A DNA stretch of 64,000 nucleotides from Roseovarius halotolerans (lineage in GTDB: Bacteria > Pseudomonadota > Alphaproteobacteria > Rhodobacterales > Rhodobacteraceae): contig NZ_FWFU01000005.1 of NCBI RefSeq assembly GCF_900172255.1, positions 42,859 to 106,858 on the forward strand. Reading direction: 5' to 3'. Below are positions 9,217-17,470 of this stretch, in pieces. The notes under the pieces are model-generated. The model was not told the DNA's origin, did not search any database, and saw only the letters and a list, made by a program, of their open reading frames with translations. Position numbers and translations under genes: made by a program. Numbering within the stretch: the first letter of the stretch is position 1; each line of letters starts with the position of its first letter.

Positions 9217-10572
9217 TTAACGATGTCCGGTCTGAAGCTTGCGCTCCAGCCACATGGAGTAACGGGACATGCCGAAGCAGAAGATGAAGAACAGCAGGGC
9301 GATGAAGGCGAACAACTCCCAGTAGATGCCGTTCCATTCGGCGTTGGAGCGAATGCCCTGCGACAGGCCGATCGGGTCCAGCAGGCCGATGATCGACACC
9401 AGCGTCGTGTCCTTGAAGACGCCGATGAAGGTCGAGACGATACCGGGAATCGCGATCTTGAGCGCCTGGGGCATGATGATCAGCCGCTGCGCCTGCCAGT
9501 AATTGAGGCCAAGGCTGTCGGCGCCCTCATACTGACCCTTGGGCAAGGCGGCGAGACCGCCACGGACCACCTCGGCGTTATAGGCCGAGGCGAAGATCGT
9601 GACCATGATCATGACCCGCACGATGATGTCGAAATCGGTGCCCGGCGGCAGGAAGTAGTTCAGCAGCACCGACGCCACGAAGAGAAGCGTGATCAACGGC
9701 ACGCCGCGGATAGTTTCGATGAATCCGACGCAGAGCGATTTGACGATCAGCAGGTCAGACCGCCGCCCGAGCGCCAGAACGACGCCGATGGGCAGCGACA
9801 GCCCGATCGCCACGACCCCAAGCAGCACCGCCAACATGAAGCCGCCGAATTCACGGCTTTGCACTTCGGGCAGCGCGATGGGGATCAGATCGGCCAGGAT
9901 CGGGGTGACGAAGCCAGAGAGCACCATCCACCACAGCAGGGCCGCCAGGACCGAGACGATGACCGAGGCCAGAGAGCCCATCACCGACGGCCCGTATTTC
10001 AGGACCGCGAACAGGATGACGAAGCCAATGGCGGCGCTGACCGGCACCCAGATTGACCCGCCCCACATCAGCCAGGGCATCAGGAACGGATAGGCCACCG
10101 TCACGACCAGCAACGGGCGCGGCGCCTTGTCGAACAACACCGGTGCCAGCGCGACGAACAGCAGCACGAGCGCCAGGTTGGGCCGGAAATAGGACGGCAG
10201 CCATGCCTCGGCGGGCGGTTCAGTCACGGTAGCATCAGGCGCGAAAGGATAGGGCGGGTAGAAGCCGTAAAGCAGTTGCAGCCAGCGATCCTTGATCACC
10301 GCCCAGCAGGCGTGACCGTGGGACTCGCCCCAGGTCGCTTTCGCAATCTCGCGGCATTCGCTGAGCGATCCCGCATCCCAGACCGATTGGAACGTCCAGG
10401 GGACGATTCCCGACAGGATGTAATAGATGAACAGCAGCGACAGGATTGTCAGGATCGAATTGAGCCACCCCGAGAACAGGTTGGCGCGCATCCACCCGAT
10501 GACACCGACCTCGGAGGCGGGCGGCGTTTTTTCGGGCAGCATTTCTGTGCGGACGAATTGGTGTTCTGACAT
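9217..10572 (-). CDS. bztC: Glutamate/glutamine ABC transporter permease BztC
   Basis: Inner-membrane permease of the Bzt importer. The protein starts MSEHQFVRTEML and is 451 residues, longer than a typical HisM-type permease because it has several extra N-terminal membrane segments, as is usual for BztC/AapM. The C-terminal half holds the inner-membrane component domain with the EAA loop (GADSLGLNYWQAQRLIIMPQ). An upstream in-frame ATG at 10596 lies inside bztB and is less likely. Only one base separates it from the bztB stop. Confidence 0.95.
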   Translation of the reverse strand: MSEHQFVRTEMLPEKTPPASEVGVIGWMRANLFSGWLNSILTILSLLFIYYILSGIVPWTFQSVWDAGSLSECREIAKATWGESHGHACWAVIKDRWLQLLYGFYPPYPFAPDATVTEPPAEAWLPSYFRPNLALVLLFVALAPVLFDKAPRPLLVVTVAYPFLMPWLMWGGSIWVPVSAAIGFVILFAVLKYGPSVMGSLASVIVSVLAALLWWMVLSGFVTPILADLIPIALPEVQSREFGGFMLAVLLGVVAIGLSLPIGVVLALGRRSDLLIVKSLCVGFIETIRGVPLITLLFVASVLLNYFLPPGTDFDIIVRVMIMVTIFASAYNAEVVRGGLAALPKGQYEGADSLGLNYWQAQRLIIMPQALKIAIPGIVSTFIGVFKDTTLVSIIGLLDPIGLSQGIRSNAEWNGIYWELFAFIALLFFIFCFGMSRYSMWLERKLQTGHR

Positions 10573-10573
10573 C

Positions 10574-11842
10574 TTACCGCTCCACCAGTTTGACACGGTT
10601 GTTGTACCAGTTCATGACCGCCGAAATGATCAGCGAAATGACCAGGTAGACCAGCATGAGAAGCAGCACGCATTCCAGCTCGCGGCCGGTCTGGTTCATG
10701 GTGATCCCGCCAAGCGTGCCGGTGATATCCATGTAGCCGACCGCGATGGCGAGCGAGCTGTTCTTGGTCAGGTTCAGGTATTGAGAGATCAGCGGGGGAA
10801 TGATGACCCGCAGCGCCTGTGGCAGCACCACGAGGCGCATGATCCGCCCCGGACGAAGCCCGAGCGCGGAGGCTGCCTCGGTCTGGCCGTGGCTGATGGC
10901 AAGGATGCCGCCGCGCACGATCTCGGCCACGAAGGCCGCGGTATAGAGCGACAGCGCCAGCCAGAGAGCGATCAGCGAGTTGCGCAGATGGGTGCCGCCC
11001 TGGAAGTTGAACCCCTTGAGAGCGGGATAGCCGAAGTGGAACCCGAGAGCGACCAGCAGGATCGCCACCGGGACAAGCATCAGCCCGAGATTGATATACC
11101 ATGTGGTCGGGCGCAGGCCGGTGGCGTTCTGGATCCGCTCGGCGCGGGCGGTGACCTTGCGGACGGCAAGGACCGACAGGACGAGAACCGTGATAATGGC
11201 GATGAGGTCGAGCGAGACATCCATGCGGAAGCTGGATTGCCCGAACAGGTGGATGTCGCCCAGCGTGCGCGAAAACAGCGGTTCGGGAACGTAGACGCCG
11301 CGATTGGTGATGGCGACGCTGTCGAAGATCTTCATCGTGGCGGCGGGATCGTCGCCGCGAAAGGCGCTTGGCTGCGGCAGGCTTTCGATCAGGATCGCCA
11401 TCGCGAGAAGGATCCAGAGCAGCAGCGGCACGTTGCGGAACATTTCCACGTAGACGGTCATGATCCGCGCGACCAGCCAGTTCTTGGACAGGCGCAGCAC
11501 CCCGATAAGGACACCGATGATGGTGGCGGTGACACAGCCGAGAACGGCGACGACCAGCGTGTTCAGGAGCCCGATGAAGGACGCCCGCAGGTGCGAGTCC
11601 TGGTTGTCGTATTCAATGAGTGTCTGGTTGATGTCATAGCCGGCGGCTTCGTGGAAGAATCCGAATTCGATCGGTTTCCCAAGCGCGGCAAGGTTCTGGA
11701 TCGTGTTGCTGATGAGCCAGGCCGCCAGCAACATGAACCCCATCAGAGCGACGATCTGGATCGTCATCGACCGATACCGGGTATCATAGAGAAGCATAGA
11801 TAGCCGGAACGACTCCTTGGGGGGGTCGGTATATGTTGTCAT
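10574..11842 (-). CDS. bztB: Glutamate/glutamine ABC transporter permease BztB
   Basis: Partner permease of BztC. The 422-residue protein has a first membrane span at about 27-45, a long periplasmic region and a C-terminal permease domain with the EAA loop (EAASALGLRPGRIMRLVVLP). Size and architecture match BztB/AapQ. It follows bztA after 123 bp that hold a strong hairpin, so it is probably expressed at a lower level than the binding protein. It is directly followed by bztC. Confidence 0.95.
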   Translation of the reverse strand: MTTYTDPPKESFRLSMLLYDTRYRSMTIQIVALMGFMLLAAWLISNTIQNLAALGKPIEFGFFHEAAGYDINQTLIEYDNQDSHLRASFIGLLNTLVVAVLGCVTATIIGVLIGVLRLSKNWLVARIMTVYVEMFRNVPLLLWILLAMAILIESLPQPSAFRGDDPAATMKIFDSVAITNRGVYVPEPLFSRTLGDIHLFGQSSFRMDVSLDLIAIITVLVLSVLAVRKVTARAERIQNATGLRPTTWYINLGLMLVPVAILLVALGFHFGYPALKGFNFQGGTHLRNSLIALWLALSLYTAAFVAEIVRGGILAISHGQTEAASALGLRPGRIMRLVVLPQALRVIIPPLISQYLNLTKNSSLAIAVGYMDITGTLGGITMNQTGRELECVLLLMLVYLVISLIISAVMNWYNNRVKLVER

Positions 11843-11929
11843 CCAGGATGTTCCCCGTCTGTCGGTCCGGTTTTTTTTGAGGCAGCACGCGGGTGCGCGC
11901 CGTGGACCGATCGTTGGTACTCAAGCGAA

Positions 11930-11955
11930 AAGGGCGCGGAAAAATCCGCGCCCTT
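11930..11955 (-). terminator. Intercistronic hairpin between bztA and bztB
   Basis: Perfect 11-bp inverted repeat (11930-11940 with 11945-11955) around a 4-nt loop, just after the bztA stop. No strong T-run follows. It probably acts as a partial terminator or 3' stabiliser, so that binding protein exceeds permease, a common arrangement for ABC importers. Confidence 0.75.
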
Positions 11956-11965
11956 CACATTCTGC

Positions 11966-12985
11966 TTAGCGGAACGGCGGGCTGTAGAGCAGGCCGCCAT
12001 CTTTCCACTGAGCGTTCAGCCCGCGGGCCAGGCCCACCGGGGTCTTCTCGCCAATGTGCTTCTCGAACAGCTCGCCATAGTTGCCGCCGGCTGCGATCGC
12101 CTTGACGGCCCAGTCGGCTTCGAGGCCCAGCATCTCGCCCAGCGTGCCTTCGACGCCGAGGATGCGGTTGACTTCGGGCTTGTCGGTGCCGTTGGCCGCC
12201 AGTTCCTCGACATTGGCCGAGGTGATGCCGAATTCCTCGGCCGCGATCAGCGCGTTCAGCGTCCAGCGGACGATATCGCCCCAGGGCTGGTCACCGTGGC
12301 GGACGAGCGGGCCAAGCGGCTCTTTCGAGATGATCTCGGGCAGGATGACATGCTCGGTCGGGTTCTCGAAGGTGGCGCGCGTCGCGGCAAGGCCGGATGC
12401 GTCCGTCGTGTAGGTGTCGCATGCACCGGCCAGGTATTGCTGCTGGCCTTCGGCGTTGGTTTCGATCGGAACCGGCTCGTATTCCATGTCATTGGCACGG
12501 AAGAAGTCCGCCAGGTTCAGCTCGGTGGTGGTGCCGGTCTGGATGCAGACGGTGGCGCCGTTCAGTTCCTTGGCGGAGCTGACACCCAGCGCCTTGGGAA
12601 CCATGAAGCCCTGGCCGTCATAGTAGTTGATGCCGACGAACTCGTTCTTGAGGTCGACATCGCGGCTGAGCGTCCAGGTGGTGTTGCGGGCCAGAAGGTC
12701 GATCTCGCCCGAGGCCAGCGCGGTGAAGCGTGTCTTGCCAGTCGTGGGCACGAATTCGACGGCCGAAGGATCGCCCAGAACGGCTGCGGCGACAGCGCGG
12801 CAGACGCCGACATCGAAGCCCTGCCATTCACCATTGGCGTCCGGGGCGGCAAAACCGACCAGGCCGGTGGTCACGCCGCAGTTCAGCTTGCCGCGATCTT
12901 TCACGTCGTCAAGCGTAGCAGCGCCAGCGGCACCAGCCGAAAGCCCGGCAACGGTCAGCGCGCCAAGAATTACGGATTTTGTCAT
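11966..12985 (-). CDS. bztA: Glutamate/glutamine ABC transporter periplasmic binding protein
   Basis: Periplasmic receptor of the Bzt importer. The 339-residue protein has a signal peptide (about 1-22, ending AGAAGA). This is followed by the family 3 solute-binding fold: DRGKLNCGVTTGLVGFA, then GEWQGFDVGVCRAVAAA and FTALASGEIDLLARN. Size matches BztA/AapJ. It is the first gene of the operon. The 182 bp upstream contain the terminator of the ATP12 gene and should hold the bzt promoter, but I cannot point to clear -35/-10 boxes. Confidence 0.96.
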   Translation of the reverse strand: MTKSVILGALTVAGLSAGAAGAATLDDVKDRGKLNCGVTTGLVGFAAPDANGEWQGFDVGVCRAVAAAVLGDPSAVEFVPTTGKTRFTALASGEIDLLARNTTWTLSRDVDLKNEFVGINYYDGQGFMVPKALGVSSAKELNGATVCIQTGTTTELNLADFFRANDMEYEPVPIETNAEGQQQYLAGACDTYTTDASGLAATRATFENPTEHVILPEIISKEPLGPLVRHGDQPWGDIVRWTLNALIAAEEFGITSANVEELAANGTDKPEVNRILGVEGTLGEMLGLEADWAVKAIAAGGNYGELFEKHIGEKTPVGLARGLNAQWKDGGLLYSPPFR

Positions 12986-13058
12986 GTTTACCTCTTCCTG
13001 ATTATCCGCCTTTTAAAAAGCGGTTCGTGCGGCCAGCAGGGGCCGCGCCATACTGTAA

Positions 13059-13075
13059 AAGGGGCGGTTCCCCTT
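13059..13075 (-). terminator. Probable terminator of the ATP12-gph-rluC-crcB operon
   Basis: Inverted repeat AAGGGG/CCCCTT around CGGTT. On the minus strand the 3' arm runs into TTTTACAG. It lies 93 bp beyond the ATP12 stop and 74 bp before the bztA start. Confidence 0.6.
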
Positions 13076-13167
13076 CAGTGGCATCGAGTGTGTGTGGATT
13101 CATCATGAAACGTCAAGCCCCGGATCATGAAAAACAATCGTTCAGCCCCAACCTGTCCCTACGTAAG

Positions 13168-13899
13168 CTATTGCTTTCGGCCGGATTGACGCTCTCCGAG
13201 CAGGTCGTGAAACCTTTTCGCCGCGTAGAAGGCGGATTCCTTGCGTGCCGCATGATCGCGGGCTTCTTCGTCAGGGCCCCAGAGTTCTTCCTGCCAGGTT
13301 TCATCGACTCGGGACGCCTGCCAGAGCGCCGCGGTATCGTGCGCACTATGAAGCGCGGCGAAACCGATCACCAGCGACCCCGAAAGGCTGACAAGGTCGT
13401 GAAACGCCGTCAGGGTAAAGGCATCCATCGCTTGAACCTGCCGCGCCAGCGTGGCCAGCGCCTGACCATCCTGGGGCGCATGCATCACCCCCGTTACCGG
13501 GCGCAGCCGCGCGCCGAGCGTATCGGCGGCCCAGTCAAGCAGCGGATCCCATGTCGCCTGCTGGCGTTCGACCAGTTCCACCGGGCTTTCGGCGCGATAG
13601 CACAAGAGATCCGAGTCGCCGTAGTCGGCCAGCATCTGCGCCACCTCGGCATGCTGGTGGGCGACCTTGTCGATCGCGGCATTGGCGGCGCGGGTGACGG
13701 ACATCGCATTGGGGTCGATCTGTTCGCCCTGCGCGTCCCATTCGGCGGCGATGGCCTCGGCCATGGCGAAAGCGGGCACGATGAGCGGCGCCTTGGCCGG
13801 TGTCTTGACCGGGCGGCCATCGAGACGGACGGTGAACCCGCCCGCCTCAGCGACCGGTTCGGCGGCTTTCCAGAAACGGCGGGCCTTCCATTCGCTCAT
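13168..13899 (-). CDS. ATP12-family F1-ATPase assembly chaperone
   Basis: Homologue of mitochondrial ATP12, which binds the alpha subunit during F1-ATPase assembly; alphaproteobacteria carry it too. The 243-residue protein starts MSEWKARRFWKAA. It has the family pattern FTVRLDGRPVKTPAK near the N-terminus and a helical C-terminal part with LLCYRAESP. The start at 13899 overlaps the HAD phosphatase stop (ATGA), so the two are coupled. An in-frame ATG 15 bp upstream lies inside that gene and is less likely. No F1 genes are in the window. Confidence 0.88.
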   Translation of the reverse strand: MSEWKARRFWKAAEPVAEAGGFTVRLDGRPVKTPAKAPLIVPAFAMAEAIAAEWDAQGEQIDPNAMSVTRAANAAIDKVAHQHAEVAQMLADYGDSDLLCYRAESPVELVERQQATWDPLLDWAADTLGARLRPVTGVMHAPQDGQALATLARQVQAMDAFTLTAFHDLVSLSGSLVIGFAALHSAHDTAALWQASRVDETWQEELWGPDEEARDHAARKESAFYAAKRFHDLLGERQSGRKQ

Positions 13900-14588
13900 G
13901 AGGCTTTCTCCCACAGAAGATCGAGACAGGGGGTGAGCTGCGAGAAATCGTCGATCACGTCAAGCGCGGCGGTGCGCGCCAGCGTCTCGCGCGGATGATA
14001 GCCCCAGCCGACGCCGATCGCGGCGATCCCGGCGGCCTGCGCCATATCCATGTCATAGCTGGTATCGCCGATCATCACTGCATTGCCCGGCGCGATCCCG
14101 GTTTCCGAGAGCGCCGCCGCGATCATCGAGGGATGCGGCTTGGAGGGGTGGTGATCGCTGACCTGTCGGGTCACGAAATAGCGCCCGAGGTCATGCGCCT
14201 CGAACAGCTTGTCGAGGCCGCGCAGCGATTTGCCCGTGGCCACCCCGAGAAGGATCTCGGGCCGGGCATGGAGCGCCTCGATCGCCGCCAGCGCGCCGGG
14301 ATAGAGCGGCGAGGACTGCGCCGCGCCCGTCTGCGCGCGCAGGGCGATATAGGCTTCCTTGTACCAATCGACCATGCGGGCGTGAAGCGCGGCGTCGAGC
14401 TCTGGCGCGAGACGCGCCACCGCCACATCGAGCGACAGGCCGACAATCGACAGCACCGTCGCACGCGGCGGCAGCGGATGCCCCGCCAATGAAAAGGCAT
14501 GGCCCATCGCCGCGAGGATATCGGCCTGGCTGTCGACCAGCGTACCATCCACGTCGAAGATCACGAGACGCAGCGGCGGCAGGGTCAT
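13896..14588 (-). CDS. HAD-IA phosphatase (phosphoglycolate phosphatase-like)
   Basis: A 230-residue haloacid dehalogenase superfamily hydrolase. Motif I is FDVDGTLVDS near residue 8 with two catalytic aspartates. A helical cap follows. Motif II lies near GVATGKS, and motifs III/IV near KPHPSM and MIGDTSYDMDMA. Phosphoglycolate or a similar small phosphate ester is a likely substrate, but specificity cannot be read. The gene overlaps its neighbours by ATGA on both sides (rluC-like gene before, ATP12 gene after). Confidence 0.88.
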   Translation of the reverse strand: MTLPPLRLVIFDVDGTLVDSQADILAAMGHAFSLAGHPLPPRATVLSIVGLSLDVAVARLAPELDAALHARMVDWYKEAYIALRAQTGAAQSSPLYPGALAAIEALHARPEILLGVATGKSLRGLDKLFEAHDLGRYFVTRQVSDHHPSKPHPSMIAAALSETGIAPGNAVMIGDTSYDMDMAQAAGIAAIGVGWGYHPRETLARTAALDVIDDFSQLTPCLDLLWEKAS

Positions 14589-15631
14589 TCAAACGCCTCG
14601 AAGGGGTTCTCGGGGGCCTCGGAGGGAATCCACTGGAACATCTCCCAGGTGCGCAGCATATGTTCGGGCAGCGGCGCGCTCAGGTGCAGCATGGCACGCG
14701 TGACCGGGTGTTCGAGCGTCAGCGAGCGGGCATGGAGGTGCAGTTTGCGGCTGACCTCGCCGCCAAGCTGCGCACCCCAGCCGTCGCCCATGTTCTCCTG
14801 CCCGGAACCACCGTATTTGCCATCGCCGATGATGGGATGCCCGATCTCGGCCATATGGGCGCGCAACTGATGGGTGCGCCCGGTGACGGGCACGAGCGCA
14901 ACCCATGAGCAGCGCGTGCCCGCCGCCTCGATCACGGCGTAATCGCTGGTGGCGTGCTTGGCACCTTCGGTGCTGTCCACGTCGCGCGGATGCAGGCAGA
15001 GCATCTTTTCGCCCTCGCCCGATGCGCCATGCCCCGGCGCCTTGACGAGACCGAAGCGGATCGTGCCCATGCGCGGCACCGGCGCACCGGCCACGGCGGC
15101 CCAGTAGATCTTGCGCGTGTCGCGGTGGCGGAACCCGGCGGTCAGCGCCTTGGCGACGCTGCGGCTGCGCGCCAGCACCAGCACGCCCGATGTGTCCTTG
15201 TCGAGCCGGTGAACGAGGCGCGGTTTCTCCTCGGCATCAAAGCGCAGCGCCTCGGCGAGGCCGTCGACATGGCGGGTCTGCTTGCTGCCGCCCTGGACCG
15301 GAAGGCCGGGGGGCTTGTTGAGGGCGATGATATGGTCGTCGCGGTAGATCACCGCGTTGCGGATCATCCGCGCGTCGGCGTCGCTGATCGCGGATCTGGC
15401 CGAGGCGGGGGCGGGCTTGTCCGGGCTGGGCAAGGGCGGCACGCGCACCTGCTGACCCGGCTCGAGCCGCGTGTTGGCCTTGACCCGGCCGCCATCGACA
15501 CGCAGCTCGCCCTTGCGGCACATCTTTTCGATGCGGCCCTGCTGAAGCTGCGGAAACTGGCGGCGCAGCCAGCGGTCGAGCCGCTGGTCGCCGTCATCGG
15601 CGCCCACGGTCAGGGTCTGAACGCCGCTCAT
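14585..15631 (-). CDS. RluC/RluD-type large-subunit rRNA pseudouridine synthase
   Basis: Converts specific uridines of 23S rRNA to pseudouridine. The 348-residue protein has an N-terminal S4 RNA-binding domain (about 15-65), an Ala/Pro linker and the catalytic domain. The catalytic aspartate is D144 in HRLDKDTSGVLVLAR, and GRTHQLRAHM is further on. Presence of S4 and overall length favour RluC over RluA. The start at 15631 (MSGVQTLTVG) overlaps the crcB stop. The same frame stays open far upstream across other genes, but that extension is a GC-rich artefact. Confidence 0.92.
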   Translation of the reverse strand: MSGVQTLTVGADDGDQRLDRWLRRQFPQLQQGRIEKMCRKGELRVDGGRVKANTRLEPGQQVRVPPLPSPDKPAPASARSAISDADARMIRNAVIYRDDHIIALNKPPGLPVQGGSKQTRHVDGLAEALRFDAEEKPRLVHRLDKDTSGVLVLARSRSVAKALTAGFRHRDTRKIYWAAVAGAPVPRMGTIRFGLVKAPGHGASGEGEKMLCLHPRDVDSTEGAKHATSDYAVIEAAGTRCSWVALVPVTGRTHQLRAHMAEIGHPIIGDGKYGGSGQENMGDGWGAQLGGEVSRKLHLHARSLTLEHPVTRAMLHLSAPLPEHMLRTWEMFQWIPSEAPENPFEAFE

Positions 15632-16005
15632 GCCCAGACCCCGCGCCCGAGCCAGACGCCAAGCGCCAGACCCGCCAGCGACAGGATCACCGAAAGCGCA
15701 ACGTAAAGCCCCGCCGCGCCGATCTGGCCGCGCTCGTAAAGGGTGAAGGCCTCGAGCGAGAAGGCCGAGAAGGTGGTGAAGCCGCCAAGGACGCCGGTCA
15801 TCACGAAGGGGCTGAAATGCTGCATCCCGCGATGAAAGGCGAAGATGCTGAAGAGGCCCATGAGAAAGGAGCCGATGATATTGACCGTCAGCACCCCTAG
15901 CGGAAAGCCGGGACCAGCCAGGCGCAGCATTGCCAGCCCGCTGCCAAAGCGCAGCATCGCGCCGATCGCGCCGCCAAGGGCCACCTGGAGAAAGGTCATC
16001 ATCAT
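15628..16005 (-). CDS. crcB: Fluoride exporter CrcB (Fluc)
   Basis: Small dimeric membrane channel that expels fluoride. The 125-residue protein has four membrane spans and the family motifs GGAIGAMLRF (10-20), TVNIIGSFLMG (40-50) and GVLGGFTTFSAFSLE (71-85), the last carrying the phenylalanine-box region. Three consecutive ATG codons open the gene and the exact one is uncertain. I see no convincing fluoride riboswitch in the roughly 200 bp upstream, which instead hold a double-hairpin repeat. Confidence 0.95.
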   Translation of the reverse strand: MMMTFLQVALGGAIGAMLRFGSGLAMLRLAGPGFPLGVLTVNIIGSFLMGLFSIFAFHRGMQHFSPFVMTGVLGGFTTFSAFSLEAFTLYERGQIGAAGLYVALSVILSLAGLALGVWLGRGVWA

Positions 16006-16069
16006 GGTCGCGTCTGTCGCGCGCGCGCCGCTGATTGTCAAGCTGCGCACGCTTTGGCGGATGGTGCAT

Positions 16070-16131
16070 GGGGGCGCTGCCCCCGTCGCGCCATGGCGCG
16101 ACTCCCCCGAGGTATTTGGGGCCAGATGAAG
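16070..16131 (+). repeat. Composite double-hairpin repeat, copy 1
   Basis: Three parts in order: hairpin GGGGGCGCTGCCCCC (16070-16084), a perfect 18-bp palindrome (16085-16102), and a tail CCCCCGAGGTATTTGGGG (16104-16121) ending CAGATGAAG. The same order occurs at 26887-26947. The tail ends about 76 bp before the glycerate kinase start. It is probably a Rhodobacterales-type intergenic repeat. Confidence 0.7.
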
Positions 16132-16207
16132 GGTGCGACATGGGGGCTGTCGGCGGCGCGGGGGGCGCGTTAGGATGGGCGCGCGACTGCATGAGGAGGC
16201 GGCGGCG

Positions 16208-17470
16208 ATGAGCGATCCGATCCCATTCCTGAGGCGGCTTTTCGATCGCGCCGTGGCGGTGGCCGATCCGATGCAGAGCCTGCACCGCGCCCTGCCCGAG
16301 CGCCCCGAGGGGCGGCTTGTGGTGGTGGGGGCGGGCAAGGCGAGTGCCCGCATGGCCGAGGCGGTGGAGGCCGTTTACGGCCCCTGCGAGGGCCTGGTCA
16401 TCACCCGTTACGGGTATGCGCGGCCCTGCCGGGGCATCGAGATCGTCGAGGCCGCGCATCCGGTGCCGGACAAGGCTGGCATGGAGGCGAGCGCGCGGAT
16501 GCTGGAGATGCTGGGTGATCTGGGCGAGGGCGACATGGTGCTGGCGCTCATATCGGGCGGGGCCTCGGCGCTGCTGGTGCAGCCGGCGGGCGCGATCACG
16601 CTGGAGGAGAAGCAGGCGGTGAATGCCGCGCTGCTGGCGTCGGGGGCGGCGATCGGACAGATGAACCTGGTGCGCAAGCATCTGAGCCGGGTGAAGGGCG
16701 GGCAGCTGGCTGCGGCCGCCTATCCGGCGCGGATGCTGGCGCTGATGATCTCGGATGTGCCGGGGGACGATCCGGCGATGATCGGCTCGGGGCCGACTGT
16801 GGGCGATGACAGCACGCCGCAGGAGGCGCTGGCGGTGCTGGAGCGGCACGGCATCGACCTGCCGCGCGCGGTGGCGGATGTGCTCGCGGGGCCGAGCGGC
16901 GTGGTCAGGCCGGACGATCCGAGGCTGGAAAGGGTCGCGAACGTGATCGTCGCGGCACCCGCGCAGTCGCTGGAGGCGGCGGCCGAGATCGCACGGCAGG
17001 AGGGCATGACGGTGCGCGTGATGGGCGATGCGCTGGAGGGCGAGGCGCGCGAGCTGGGGCGCGATCACGCAGCGCTGGCGCTGGAGATCCGCGACGCGCT
17101 GGCGCCGGGGGATGCGCCGGTGCTGTTGTTGTCGGGGGGTGAGCTGACGGTGACGCGGCGCGGCGAGGGCGTGGGCGGGCCGAATGCGGAATACGCGCTG
17201 GCGCTGGCGATGGCGCTGGAGGGCGCGGCGGGCATTCACGCGCTGGCCTGCGACACCGACGGGGTCGATGGCGCCGCCGAGGTGGCGGGGGCGCATATCG
17301 GGCCGGATACGTTGCAGCGCGCACGGGCGGCGGGGATGGATGCGGCGAGGGCGCTGGCGCAGAACGACGCGCATTCCTTTTTCGCCGCGATCGACGGCCA
17401 GGTGGTGACCGGGCCGACCCTGACGAATGTCAATGATTTCCGCGCGATCCTGATCGCGCCGGGCGCCTAG
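16208..17470 (+). CDS. Glycerate 2-kinase (GckA/TtuD, MOFRL family)
   Basis: Phosphorylates D-glycerate, probably to 2-phosphoglycerate, feeding serine-cycle or photorespiration-like metabolism. The 420-residue protein has the N-terminal GCKA domain (VVVGAGKASARMAEA, ISGGASALL). The C-terminal MOFRL domain contains GGPNAEYALALA and ACDTDGVDGAAE. The start at 16208 follows GAGGAGG (16193-16199) at ideal spacing. The stop overlaps the convergent ugd stop within one CTAG at 17467-17470. The neighbouring HAD phosphatase may act in the same glycolate/glycerate metabolism. Confidence 0.92.
   Translation: MSDPIPFLRRLFDRAVAVADPMQSLHRALPERPEGRLVVVGAGKASARMAEAVEAVYGPCEGLVITRYGYARPCRGIEIVEAAHPVPDKAGMEASARMLEMLGDLGEGDMVLALISGGASALLVQPAGAITLEEKQAVNAALLASGAAIGQMNLVRKHLSRVKGGQLAAAAYPARMLALMISDVPGDDPAMIGSGPTVGDDSTPQEALAVLERHGIDLPRAVADVLAGPSGVVRPDDPRLERVANVIVAAPAQSLEAAAEIARQEGMTVRVMGDALEGEARELGRDHAALALEIRDALAPGDAPVLLLSGGELTVTRRGEGVGGPNAEYALALAMALEGAAGIHALACDTDGVDGAAEVAGAHIGPDTLQRARAAGMDAARALAQNDAHSFFAAIDGQVVTGPTLTNVNDFRAILIAPGA

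Noticed and set aside
16006..16207. Fluoride riboswitch ahead of crcB
   Set aside because: I do not see the conserved riboswitch core in the crcB leader. The visible structures belong to the repeat also found at 26887.
14585..17374. A 929-residue open frame on the minus strand
   Set aside because: Only the part from 15631 down codes (the rRNA pseudouridine synthase). The rest runs antisense to crcB-region and glycerate kinase sequence and is Arg/His/Pro-rich, as expected of GC-rich shadow frames.
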